From Rhodoferax sp. (lineage in GTDB: Bacteria; Pseudomonadota; Gammaproteobacteria; Burkholderiales; Burkholderiaceae_C), in the NCBI RefSeq assembly GCF_025356155.1, contig NZ_JANXUQ010000284.1, positions 1-39,010 of the forward strand: a stretch of DNA of 39,010 nt, in the 5' to 3' direction. Each line of letters starts with the position of its first letter. The first letter of the stretch is position 1. Below are positions 8,482-16,805 of this stretch, in pieces. The notes under the pieces are model-generated. The model made no database searches, had not been told where the DNA came from, and saw only the letters and a program-made list of their open reading frames with translations. The position numbers and the translations under genes were made by a program.

Positions 8482-9507
8482 ATGATCACAATCGCTGTTG
8501 ACTGTATGGGAGGCGACCATGGCCCTCAGGTCACGCTGCCAGCCTGCGCGCAATTTCTGGAACAGCATCCAGATGCGGCGCTGATTCTGGTGGGCTTGCC
8601 CGATTCTTTGGCAGGGTTCTCGCATCCGCGTGTCACCCTCGTGGCTGCAAGCGAGGTTGTCACCATGGACGATCCGCTGGAAATTGCCCTGCGTCGCAAA
8701 AAGGACTCGTCCATGCGCGTGGCCGTTGTGCAGGTGAAAGAGGGTAAGGCGCAGGCGGCTGTATCGGCTGGCAACACGGCGGCCCTGATGGCTATCTCGC
8801 GCTATATTCTAAAAACTCTTGAGGGCATCGAGCGGCCTGCGCTGGCCGCCCAATTGCCCAACGCCAAGGGTGGTGCGACAACCGTGCTGGATCTGGGCGC
8901 CAACGTCGATTGCTCGGCAGAGCATTTGCTGCAGTTTGCGGTCATGGGTTCTGCCTTGGTTTCTGTACTCAATAACAAAGAGTCACCAACAGTTGGCTTG
9001 CTGAATATTGGTGAAGAAATCATTAAAGGCAACGAAACTATCAAAAAAGCTGGTGAACTGCTGCGTTCTGCTGCCAAAGCAGGTGATTTGAATTTTTTCG
9101 GCAATGTCGAAGGCAATGATATTTTCAAAGGCACGGTTGACCTGGTCGTGTGTGACGGTTTTGTCGGCAACGTGGCGCTGAAAACCAGTGAAGGCTTGGC
9201 TTCCATGATGGGCAATTTTCTGAAGGCAGAATTTTCTCGCAATGTATTTACAAAAATTGCTGCAATTGCTGCTTACTCGGTTCTAAATGCCTTTAAATCG
9301 CGTATGGACCACCGCCGCTACAGCGGCGCTGCTCTCTTGGGCTTGCGTGGCCTGGTTTTTAAAAGCCACGGATCTGCAGATGCATTGGGTTTTGGGTTCG
9401 CTTTGAACCGGGCGTATGATGCAGCCCGAAACAACTTGCTTGACCGAGTTCAGGCCCGCATCGCACATGCAGCACCGCTTTTGGCGGCGGCTGAAAGCGC
9501 TCCATAA
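8482..9507 (+). CDS. plsX: Phosphate acyltransferase PlsX
   Basis: Makes acyl-phosphate from acyl-ACP for phospholipid synthesis with PlsY. The N-terminus [15 protein letters not shown] is the PlsX signature; [20 protein letters not shown] and [14 protein letters not shown] are also family blocks. At 341 aa it has the usual length. ATG 8482 was preferred over a TTG 15 bp upstream because it places the signature at the start. The central part of the gene (about 8950-9300) is visibly richer in A/T (runs such as ATCATTAAAGGCAACGAAAC) than the flanking genes. Confidence 0.96.
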   Translation: MITIAVDCMGGDHGPQVTLPACAQFLEQHPDAALILVGLPDSLAGFSHPRVTLVAASEVVTMDDPLEIALRRKKDSSMRVAVVQVKEGKAQAAVSAGNTAALMAISRYILKTLEGIERPALAAQLPNAKGGATTVLDLGANVDCSAEHLLQFAVMGSALVSVLNNKESPTVGLLNIGEEIIKGNETIKKAGELLRSAAKAGDLNFFGNVEGNDIFKGTVDLVVCDGFVGNVALKTSEGLASMMGNFLKAEFSRNVFTKIAAIAAYSVLNAFKSRMDHRRYSGAALLGLRGLVFKSHGSADALGFGFALNRAYDAARNNLLDRVQARIAHAAPLLAAAESAP

Positions 9508-9535
9508 AACCTGATCGGGTGTCATCAACCCCACC

Positions 9536-10510
9536 ATGAAATACTCGCGAATTACAGGCACGGGCAGTTATTTGCCCCCGCGCCGACTGACAAATGCCGA
9601 TCTGGTGGCCGAACTGGCGGCTAAAGGTGTAGAGACCTCGGACGACTGGATCGTGGAACGCACCGGCATCCGCGCCCGGCATTTCGCTGCAGACGGCGTG
9701 TTTAGCAGCGACCTGGGTCTGGCAGCGGGAAAGAAAGCACTTGAGGCTGCGGGGCGCACCGCCGAGGATGTCGATCTGATCATTGTCGCCACGTCTACTC
9801 CCGATATGGTGTTCCCATCGACCGCTTGTATCTTGCAAAACAAGCTTGGTGCCAATGGCTGCGCTGCGTTCGACGTGCAGGCCGTGTGCAGCGGTTTTGT
9901 CTATGCGTTGGCGGTGGCCGACTCCATGGTCAAAACCGGCGCTGCTAAATGCGCTCTGGTGGTGGGCGCCGAAATTTTTTCCCGCATCCTGGATTTCAAT
10001 GACCGCACCACCTGCGTGTTGTTTGGCGATGGCGCAGGCGCCGTGGTGCTGGAGGCGTCCGACACCCCCGGAATTTTGTCCAGTGATTTGCATGCCGACG
10101 GAAAGCACGTCGGCATTTTGTGTGTGCCGGGCCATGTGTCGGGCGGCGCTATTTTGGGCGATCCTTTGCTGAAAATGGACGGCCAAGCCGTTTTTAAACT
10201 GGCGGTCGGCCTGCTGGAGAGCGCGGCCCGTGCCACGCTGGCCAAGGCGAACCTGACCGAGGCCGATATCGATTGGCTGGTGCCGCACCAAGCCAATATC
10301 CGCATCATGCAAAGCACGGCTCGCAAGCTCAAGCTTTCCATGGACAAGGTGGTCGTCACCGTTGACCAGCACGGGAATACGTCGGCGGCGTCTATTCCCC
10401 TTGCCTTGGATGTGGGCGTGCGCTCGGGTCAGGTCAAGCCTGGCCAAACGTTGCTGCTTGAAGGCGTGGGTGGTGGCTTTACCTGGGGTGCTTTGCTCCT
10501 TATTTTGTAG
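9536..10510 (+). CDS. fabH: Beta-ketoacyl-ACP synthase III (KAS III)
   Basis: Condenses acetyl-CoA with malonyl-ACP to begin fatty acid synthesis. The thiolase-fold catalytic triad is complete: C118 in QAVCSGF, His in VPHQANIRI and Asn in [17 protein letters not shown] marks the C-terminus. The protein ends LLLIL and the last codons and the TAG stop lie inside repeat A copy 2 (10495-10511), so the normal family C-terminus (WGSxLxRF-like) seems to have been replaced by repeat-derived codons. Confidence 0.97.
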   Translation: MKYSRITGTGSYLPPRRLTNADLVAELAAKGVETSDDWIVERTGIRARHFAADGVFSSDLGLAAGKKALEAAGRTAEDVDLIIVATSTPDMVFPSTACILQNKLGANGCAAFDVQAVCSGFVYALAVADSMVKTGAAKCALVVGAEIFSRILDFNDRTTCVLFGDGAGAVVLEASDTPGILSSDLHADGKHVGILCVPGHVSGGAILGDPLLKMDGQAVFKLAVGLLESAARATLAKANLTEADIDWLVPHQANIRIMQSTARKLKLSMDKVVVTVDQHGNTSAASIPLALDVGVRSGQVKPGQTLLLEGVGGGFTWGALLLIL

Positions 10511-10542
10511 CTGCTCGCGCATATTTTGCGAGGGCTAGAGGC
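10495..10542 (+). repeat. Repeat A copy 2, forming the 3' end of fabH and the fabH-fabD spacer
   Basis: The 17 nt box GCTCCTTATTTTGTAGC (10495-10511) contains the last four sense codons and the TAG stop of fabH. The core GCGAGGGCTAGAGGC follows at 10528-10542, leaving 20 bp before the fabD ATG. Confidence 0.75.
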
Positions 10543-10562
10543 ATTTTTACCTATTAGTGGTT

Positions 10563-11525
10563 ATGAAAAATTTCGCATTTGTATTTCCCGGACAAGGGTC
10601 ACAATCGGTTGGCATGCTGGACGCTTGGGGCGACCATCCCGTCGTCGTGCAGACGCTGCAGGAAGCGTCTGACGCGCTGGGCGAAGATGTTGCCAAGCTG
10701 ATCCATGAAGGCTCCAAAGAAGCGCTGGCGCTGACAACCAATACGCAGCCGGTGATGTTGGTCGCCGGTGTGGCGGCCTACCGGGTCTGGATGGCGGAAG
10801 TGGGCGTTGCGCCTTCGGTCGTCGCAGGCCATTCTTTGGGTGAATACTCTGCGCTGGTCGCTGCCGGGGCTTTGACCTTGCAGCAAGCCGCGCCCTTGGT
10901 GCGCTTGCGTGCACAGGCCATGCAAGAAGCCGTGCCTGTGGGTGTGGGAGCGATGGCGGCCATCCTGGGCATGGACGTGGCCAAGGTGAAGGCCGGTTGT
11001 CTGGAAGTGACCCAGTCCTTTGGCTCTGGTTCTGACGAAATCGTCGAGGCAGTCAATTTCAACGACCCGGCGCAGACCGTCATTGCCGGCAGCAAGGCGG
11101 CGGTAAACAAGGCCTGCGAATTGCTAAAGGCCAACGGCGCCAAGCGTGCATTGCCGTTGCCGGTATCGGCCCCGTTCCATTCCCGCCTGATGCAGCCTGC
11201 GGCCGAGAAATTGAAGGAGCGACTCCTATCAGTTGAGTTGGTGGCACCGAAAATCGCGCTGATCAACAATATTGACGTGGCCGCAGAAACCGAACTGGAC
11301 CGTATCCGCGATGCCTTGTACCGCCAGGCTTTTGGCCCTGTGCGCTGGGTGGAGTGTGTGCAGGCCATCAAGTCACGGGGTGTGACTACACTGGTGGAGT
11401 GTGGCCCGGGCAAGGTGCTGGCTGGCATGGTCAAGCGCATTGATGCGGAGCTGACGGGGCTGGCCATTTTTGATCCCGCCACATTGCAAGATACAAAACA
11501 AGCTCTAGAGGGTGCAGTGGCATGA
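10563..11525 (+). CDS. fabD: Malonyl-CoA:ACP transacylase
   Basis: Transfers malonyl from CoA to acyl carrier protein. The N-terminus FAFVFPGQGSQ is diagnostic; the nucleophile is S91 in GHSLGEY and the catalytic His is H206 in SAPFHSRLM. At 320 aa it is typical. The ATG at 10563 was chosen over a GTG two codons upstream by analogy with E. coli. Its stop overlaps the fabG start by 4 bp (ATGA). Confidence 0.97.
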   Translation: MKNFAFVFPGQGSQSVGMLDAWGDHPVVVQTLQEASDALGEDVAKLIHEGSKEALALTTNTQPVMLVAGVAAYRVWMAEVGVAPSVVAGHSLGEYSALVAAGALTLQQAAPLVRLRAQAMQEAVPVGVGAMAAILGMDVAKVKAGCLEVTQSFGSGSDEIVEAVNFNDPAQTVIAGSKAAVNKACELLKANGAKRALPLPVSAPFHSRLMQPAAEKLKERLLSVELVAPKIALINNIDVAAETELDRIRDALYRQAFGPVRWVECVQAIKSRGVTTLVECGPGKVLAGMVKRIDAELTGLAIFDPATLQDTKQALEGAVA

Positions 11526-12268
11526 ACGAAGTGAAATTTGAAGGCCAGGTGGCCTTGGTAACCGGTGCATCACGTGGTATTGGTGCGGCGATTGCGCTGG
11601 AATTGGCGCGCAAGGGCGTGAAGGTGATTGGCACCGCGACCACTGATGCGGGTGCGGCCAAGATTACTGATGCCTTGTCCGCCTTTCCCGGCTGTGCAGG
11701 GCGCACGCTGGATGTGACCCAGGGCGCTGCTGGTGAAGCGCTGATCAATGCGCTGGTCAAAGAGCACGGCGGGCTGCAAGTATTGGTCAACAACGCTGGT
11801 ATTACCCGTGACAACCTGGCCATGCGCATGAAAGACGACGAATGGGATGCCGTGATGGAGGCTAACCTCAAAGGCGTTTTCCGCATGAGCCGTGCCGTGA
11901 TGCGCACCATGATGAAACAGCGCTATGGCCGCATCATCAATATCACCTCGGTGGTTGGTGCCTCTGGCAACCCGGGGCAAGCCAATTACGCCGCCGCCAA
12001 GGCCGGTGTGGCGGGCATGACGCGCGCACTGGCGCGCGAACTGGGCTCGCGCAACATCACCGTCAACTGCGTGGCGCCCGGCTTTATCGAAACCGATATG
12101 ACTGCCGGCTTGCAGGAAGAGCAGCAAAAAGCCTTGCTGGGCCAGATTCCGCTGGGCCATTTGGGTAAACCTGCCGATGTGGCCCATGCTGTTGCATACT
12201 TGGCGTCCCCGCAAGCCAGTTATGTGACGGGCCAAGAGTTGCACGTCAACGGCGGCATGTACATGTAG
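11522..12268 (+). CDS. fabG: 3-oxoacyl-ACP reductase
   Basis: NADPH-dependent ketoreductase of the short-chain dehydrogenase family, acting on 3-oxoacyl-ACP. The cofactor loop TGASRGIG is at residues 14-21, NNAG near 90-93, and the catalytic residues are S143, Y156 and K160 (YAAAK). The C-terminal HVNGGMYM is the FabG ending. It is translationally coupled to fabD. Confidence 0.97.
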   Translation: MNEVKFEGQVALVTGASRGIGAAIALELARKGVKVIGTATTDAGAAKITDALSAFPGCAGRTLDVTQGAAGEALINALVKEHGGLQVLVNNAGITRDNLAMRMKDDEWDAVMEANLKGVFRMSRAVMRTMMKQRYGRIINITSVVGASGNPGQANYAAAKAGVAGMTRALARELGSRNITVNCVAPGFIETDMTAGLQEEQQKALLGQIPLGHLGKPADVAHAVAYLASPQASYVTGQELHVNGGMYM

Positions 12269-12314
12269 GGATAAAGATCAAAAATTCAGCCGATTTGTCC
12301 GTTCGGCGACCCGT

Positions 12315-12345
12315 TTGGAGTTGCGACTCTAAGCCCGGGTAAAAT
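12315..12345 (+). promoter_or_regulatory. acpP: Possible acpP promoter
   Basis: TAAAAT at 12340-12345 is a fair -10; TTGGAG at 12315-12320 could be a -35 but with a long 19 bp spacer. A separate acpP promoter would be expected because the carrier protein is needed in large amounts. The fabG-acpP gap (110 bp) contains nothing else recognisable. Confidence 0.35.
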
Positions 12346-12369
12346 TACGGATTCTTTTACAACCCTTAG

Positions 12370-12618
<249 letters not shown>

Positions 12619-12628
12619 TAAGGCTTTT

Positions 12629-12646
12629 GCAGCACCGTGGTGCTGC
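12629..12646 (+). promoter_or_regulatory. Perfect hairpin just after acpP
   Basis: GCAGCACC and GGTGCTGC pair around a two-base centre, 11 bp after the acpP stop. It has no T-run, so it may protect the acpP mRNA 3' end rather than terminate. Confidence 0.4.
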
Positions 12647-12701
12647 GCGGATCGGGTAACAGGCGTGGCGATTGGGCTGAGCTCCTGCCGATCCGGAACA
12701 T

Positions 12702-12722
12702 GGCCGATTCGCTCGGCCTTTT
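12702..12722 (+). terminator. Intrinsic terminator between acpP and fabF
   Basis: GGCCGA and TCGGCC pair over a five-base loop, followed directly by TTTTC. Partial termination here would give excess acpP mRNA over fabF. Confidence 0.55.
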
Positions 12723-12749
12723 CTTGACCAAAGCTGAAAACTGATTGCT

Positions 12750-13994
12750 ATGTCCCGTCGTCGCGTTGTTGTCACTGGTTTGGGTTGCGTCAGTCCCGTA
12801 GGAAATACGGTCGATGCGGCGTGGGCAAATTTACTTGCCGGTAAATCCGGCATTGATTTGATCACCCGTTTTGATGCATCCACTTTCGCCTGCAAGATCG
12901 CCGGCGAGGTCCGCAATTTCGATCTGGATTCCTACATCAGTCCGAAAGAAGCGCGGGCCATGGATTCGTTCATCCACTACGGTATCGCGGCAGCCATGCA
13001 GGCCGTTGTCGATGCAGGTCTGCCTACCGGCGACGCGCTGGGCGACGAAGAAGCTACCCGTATTGGTTGTGTGATTGGTTCCGGTATTGGCGGCCTGCCC
13101 TTGATCGAGAGCATGCACACGGAGCTCACGAACCGCGGTGCGCGCCGCATTTCCCCATTTTTCGTACCTGCGACCATCATCAACATGACCGCTGGCCATG
13201 TATCGATGAAGTACGGTTTCAAAGGCCCCAATATCGCCATCGTCACCGCGTGTACAACCGGTCTGCACTGCATTGGTGAAGCCGGGCGGATGATCGAATA
13301 CGGTGATGCCGATGTCATGGTGGCGGGTGGCTCCGAGGCCACGGTATCGCCCTTGGGTATTGGTGGCTTTGCTGCCATGCGGGCCTTGAGCACCCGCAAC
13401 GATGATCCTGCCACCGCGTCGCGTCCCTGGGACAAGGATCGCGACGGGTTCGTATTGGGAGAGGGTGCTGGGGTTGTCGTGCTCGAAGAATACGAGCACG
13501 CTGTAGCCCGCGGCGCCAAGATTTATGCTGAATTGGCGGGTTTTGGCATGAGTGCCGACGCGGGTCACATGACGGCGCCAAATATGGACGGCCCACGCCG
13601 CGCCATGCTGAGCGCCCTGCGCAATGCGGGCGTCAATGCGGACGAAGTGGACTACCTGAATGCGCATGGCACCTCAACCCCGCTGGGCGATTTGAACGAG
13701 ACCAATGCCATCAAGGCGGCCTTGGGCGACCATGCAAAAAAGGTAGTGGTCAATTCGACCAAGTCCATGACCGGTCACCTATTGGGCGGCGCTGGTGGTA
13801 TTGAGTCAGTATTCACCATACTGGCCTTGCACCACCAAAAGAGCCCTCCGACCATCAATATCTTCAACCAGGATCCCGAGTGTGACCTGGACTACTGTGC
13901 CAATGTCGCCCGTGACATGCGTATCGACGTCGCGCTGAAAAACAACTTTGGTTTTGGCGGGACCAACGGGTCCTTGGTGTTCAAGCGCGTTTAA
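12750..13994 (+). CDS. fabF: Beta-ketoacyl-ACP synthase II
   Basis: Elongating condensing enzyme of fatty acid synthesis. The Cys-His-His triad is C168 (VTACTTG), H306 ([11 protein letters not shown]) and H343 ([12 protein letters not shown]); the C-terminal [16 protein letters not shown] is typical. Length 414 aa is normal. Around the nucleophile TACTTG replaces the more usual SACATG, a conservative change. Preceded by its own spacer with a terminator. Confidence 0.97.
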   Translation: MSRRRVVVTGLGCVSPVGNTVDAAWANLLAGKSGIDLITRFDASTFACKIAGEVRNFDLDSYISPKEARAMDSFIHYGIAAAMQAVVDAGLPTGDALGDEEATRIGCVIGSGIGGLPLIESMHTELTNRGARRISPFFVPATIINMTAGHVSMKYGFKGPNIAIVTACTTGLHCIGEAGRMIEYGDADVMVAGGSEATVSPLGIGGFAAMRALSTRNDDPATASRPWDKDRDGFVLGEGAGVVVLEEYEHAVARGAKIYAELAGFGMSADAGHMTAPNMDGPRRAMLSALRNAGVNADEVDYLNAHGTSTPLGDLNETNAIKAALGDHAKKVVVNSTKSMTGHLLGGAGGIESVFTILALHHQKSPPTINIFNQDPECDLDYCANVARDMRIDVALKNNFGFGGTNGSLVFKRV

Positions 13995-14020
13995 GCGCCA
14001 CGGGCCTTTCGTCAGACTCC

Positions 14021-14494
14021 ATGCACCGGGCCCCCGCGGTCAATTTTTTTGTTAAACGCTCTCGCTGGCATGCGAGGCTCATCATGGCTATGGGCCTTTT
14101 GGCGCTGGTAACGCTCGCGGTTTTCGCGCAGGGGCAGACGCCGTTGGATGCGCGAGCACTGGTATTGGCCATCGCCTGCGTGGTTACGACCTGTATTGCG
14201 TTCATTGGATGGAAAAAATCCCCGCAGGGGAGTTTGCGCTGGGATGGGCAGCATTGGTATTGGTCGGGCTTGAATGCCGGCTCCGCGTGCCAGTTGTCCA
14301 CGTTGATGGATTTTCAGAGCGCTGTCGTGGTGTTGATCAAGCCCGAAGTGCACGCACCATTCAGTCTGTGGTTGGAAGAAGCCGCCAGCGACACGAGCTG
14401 GAGACCGCTGCGCCGTGCAATCATTTCTAGCCAAACTGCATCTGACAGCAAAAGCAAAAAACCTGGGCGTGCAGCCGAAGAGGACTTGGCGTGA
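14021..14494 (+). CDS. YgfX-like small membrane protein
   Basis: A 157 aa protein with two predicted transmembrane helices (about residues 18-37 and 46-63) followed by a soluble beta-rich part. The pattern of two helices, SLRWDGQHWYWSG, and the terminal WRPLRRAI block resembles the YgfX (CptA-like) family, membrane partners of succinate dehydrogenase assembly or division control in gammaproteobacteria. This is inference from pattern, not a firm match. In Pseudomonas a ygfX-like gene also lies close to the sigma-E gene. Its stop overlaps the rpoE GTG start (GTGA). Confidence 0.6.
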   Translation: MHRAPAVNFFVKRSRWHARLIMAMGLLALVTLAVFAQGQTPLDARALVLAIACVVTTCIAFIGWKKSPQGSLRWDGQHWYWSGLNAGSACQLSTLMDFQSAVVVLIKPEVHAPFSLWLEEAASDTSWRPLRRAIISSQTASDSKSKKPGRAAEEDLA

Positions 14495-15114
14495 GCGAAG
14501 ACCTACCCGTGACCCCGCAGGACAGCGACACGGTATTGGTCCAGCGCACGGTAGCGGGCGATCAACGCGCCTATGGCTTGCTGGTATTGAAGTACCAGCG
14601 GCGTATCCAGCGCCTGATTGGCCGCATGGTGCGCGATGTTGATCTCGTAGAAGACATTTGCCAAGAGACCTTTATTCGCGCCTACCGCGCTTTGCACCAG
14701 TTTAGAGGTGATGCCCAGTTTTACACCTGGCTGTACCGCATTGCCGTCAACACTGCCAAGAAGTTCTTGTTGGAACTCAAGCACGATCCCACAGTGTCTG
14801 AGAGTTTTCTGGCAAATGACGACGACGATGAAACTTCCTGGAAGAAAAATGAACCAATAGCCGATGACGGACCAGAATCCATTCTGGCTGCCAAGGAAAT
14901 TGCAGCTGTAGTCAATGCGGCCATGGATGATTTGCCGGTCGATTTGCGGCAGGCCGTCACATTGAGAGAGATTGAAGGTTTGAGTTACGAAGAGATTGCC
15001 GCCGCGATGAATTGCCCGGTGGGCACTGTGCGCTCGCGCATCTTCCGCGCCCGGGAGGCTATTTCGGCGCGGGTTCGGCCGTTGCTGGACAAACAAACGG
15101 GTAAACGGTGGTGA
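14491..15114 (+). CDS. rpoE: ECF RNA polymerase sigma factor RpoE (AlgU-type)
   Basis: The sigma factor of the envelope stress response, 207 aa. Region 2 (about residues 28-95: YQRRIQRLIGRMV, EDICQETFIRAYRAL, FYTWLYRIAVNTAKKF) and region 4 (about 145-195: LPVDLRQAVTLREIEGLSY, GTVRSRIFRARE) are clear. An acidic, variable linker separates them. The GTG start is translationally coupled to the upstream gene. The following genes rseA, rseB and mucD are its standard negative regulators and effector. Confidence 0.96.
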   Translation: MSEDLPVTPQDSDTVLVQRTVAGDQRAYGLLVLKYQRRIQRLIGRMVRDVDLVEDICQETFIRAYRALHQFRGDAQFYTWLYRIAVNTAKKFLLELKHDPTVSESFLANDDDDETSWKKNEPIADDGPESILAAKEIAAVVNAAMDDLPVDLRQAVTLREIEGLSYEEIAAAMNCPVGTVRSRIFRAREAISARVRPLLDKQTGKRW

Positions 15115-15124
15115 AGGATTGAAG

Positions 15125-15730
15125 ATGGAAAAAATGAATTCAATACCCAACGAACGTGTCTGTGATTTGGTGGATGGCCGTGTGCCGGACGGTGAGTGCG
15201 TGCAGGCTTTTGAGGCGCTGCTATCTGACGATCAGGCTGCGCAGACATGGCACACCTACCATGTGATTGGCGACGTCTTGCGCAGTGCGGAGTTGGCGCC
15301 GACCAGCAGTGACTACGCCTTTCTGGAGCGATTGGAGCGTAGGCTGGCACTGGAGCCATTACGCCCAGTGGTAACTGAGAGCGAACCGCCCGTCGTTGCC
15401 CATTTGGGCTTGCCGAGTGCCAATGCGCCTGTCTTCCGTTGGAAGGTGTTGGCTGGTGTGGCCAGCTTCGCGCTGGTGGGTGTCGTTGGTTTGGGACTCT
15501 GGACGCAAACGGACCAACATGGTGATGCGCAAATTGCCGCACAAAGCGTCGTAGCGCCCCGCGCCTCAGCATCCTCCCTTGTTGTGGCAGATACCGGCGC
15601 AGGCACTATGTTGCGCGATGCACGTTTGGATGAGTTGATGGCGGCGCACAGGCAGTTGGGCGGCCATTCCGCACTGCAAGTGCCTACAGGGTTTTTACAT
15701 ACCGCCACCTATGAAGGGCCTGCCCGGTGA
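15125..15730 (+). CDS. rseA: Anti-sigma-E factor RseA (MucA-type)
   Basis: An inner membrane protein that holds RpoE inactive. The N-terminal cytoplasmic anti-sigma domain (about residues 5-85) includes LVDGRVPDGE and AAQTWHTYHVIGDVLR, the RseA/MucA N-domain signature. One transmembrane helix lies near 108-128 (VLAGVASFALVGVVGLGLW); the rest is periplasmic. ATG 15125 gives 201 aa; a TTG two codons upstream is possible. AAGGA upstream is the likely ribosome binding site. The stop overlaps the rseB GTG. Confidence 0.92.
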   Translation: MEKMNSIPNERVCDLVDGRVPDGECVQAFEALLSDDQAAQTWHTYHVIGDVLRSAELAPTSSDYAFLERLERRLALEPLRPVVTESEPPVVAHLGLPSANAPVFRWKVLAGVASFALVGVVGLGLWTQTDQHGDAQIAAQSVVAPRASASSLVVADTGAGTMLRDARLDELMAAHRQLGGHSALQVPTGFLHTATYEGPAR

Positions 15731-16734
15731 CGCAGATAGGGACTTGGCTGGCGGGCTGGGTGCTGGCTCTGTGTGGGTTGGCCGCGCACGGTGGTGTGCA
15801 GGCGCAAGCGGCTATGGATACGCTGCCATTGAACGCCTGGCTTTTGCGGGTTCATCAGGCCGCACGGCAAAGTGTTTATACGGGCACCTTCGTCGTGTCC
15901 TCCAGCGGAGGTATGGCCAGTGCCCGCATCTGGCATGTATGCGACGGTGCGCAGCAACTGGAGCGCGTGGAGTCCTTGAGTGGTGTTCCCCGGGCGATCT
16001 TTCGGCATAACGACCAAGTCGTCACATTTTTTCCGCAGTCCAGAATTGCCATTGCCGAGGTGCGTGAGTCATTGGGCCTATTCCCCAATTTACTCAAATC
16101 CAGTGACTCGTCTGTTGGTGATTTTTACCAACTTAAGGCCTTGGGCAGTGAACGCATCGCCGGATTTGATGCCGAGATTTTTCAGTTGTCGCCCAAGGAC
16201 CAATTGCGCTATGGCTATCGCGTCTGGAGCGAAAAAAAAACCGGCCTCATCATCCAGTTGCAAACGCTGGACCTGAACAACAAGATACTGGAGCAGTCCG
16301 CATTCTCGGAACTGCAACTCGGCGCCGTGGTGAATGTCGCCAAGCTATCCCGCGCCGGCAATACCGATGGTTATCGTGTTGTGCGGCCAGATTTGCAAAA
16401 GACGACGGCCGAAGCCCAAGGCTGGGCGTTGCAAAAGCCTGTGGATGGGTTCAAGCCGATGGGGTGTTACCAACGCTCTGCAAACGCGCAGACCGGCGCT
16501 GAAGGCACGGGACAGAGCACTATGCAATGGGTTTTCTCGGATGGTGTGGCGACCGTTTCGCTGTTCGTTGAAGCATTTGACGCGCGGCGTCATGCGCGTG
16601 AAGGCGCTACCGACATGGGTGGTGCTACACACACCTTGACACGCCGTATGGACAACTGGTGGGCGACTGCGGTTGGCGAAGTGCCTCTGGCTACATTGGC
16701 TGCATTTACGCAAGCACTAGAACACAAAAAATAA
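15727..16734 (+). CDS. rseB: Sigma-E regulatory protein RseB (MucB-type)
   Basis: A periplasmic protein that binds RseA and protects it from cleavage until lipid or lipopolysaccharide signals release it. A signal peptide occupies about residues 1-28. The MucB/RseB N-terminal domain (SVYTGTFVVSSSGGMASARIWH) and the smaller C-terminal domain follow; 335 aa is the family length. GTG start, overlapping the rseA stop (GTGA), so rpoE-rseA-rseB is a tightly coupled operon. Confidence 0.93.
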   Translation: MTQIGTWLAGWVLALCGLAAHGGVQAQAAMDTLPLNAWLLRVHQAARQSVYTGTFVVSSSGGMASARIWHVCDGAQQLERVESLSGVPRAIFRHNDQVVTFFPQSRIAIAEVRESLGLFPNLLKSSDSSVGDFYQLKALGSERIAGFDAEIFQLSPKDQLRYGYRVWSEKKTGLIIQLQTLDLNNKILEQSAFSELQLGAVVNVAKLSRAGNTDGYRVVRPDLQKTTAEAQGWALQKPVDGFKPMGCYQRSANAQTGAEGTGQSTMQWVFSDGVATVSLFVEAFDARRHAREGATDMGGATHTLTRRMDNWWATAVGEVPLATLAAFTQALEHKK

Positions 16735-16744
16735 CGTCTTGTAG

Positions 16745-16772
16745 GGAACGCTGGCCGCGCAGCTCACTCTAT
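16745..16772 (+). promoter_or_regulatory. Candidate sigma-E-dependent promoter before mucD
   Basis: GGAACGC (16745-16751) and TCTAT (16768-16772) are separated by exactly 16 bp, close to the sigma-E consensus GGAACTT-N16-TCTGA. The promoter would drive mucD, a classical sigma-E target, independently of rpoE-rseA-rseB. Confidence 0.5.
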
Positions 16773-16805
16773 AACAGTACTGTTTTTTTGAATGGAAGAT
16801 ATCCG

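Noticed and set aside
11490..11515. AAGCTCTAGAGGG at the fabD 3' end as another repeat A copy
   Set aside because: It matches only a few bases of the core and lacks the 17 nt box.
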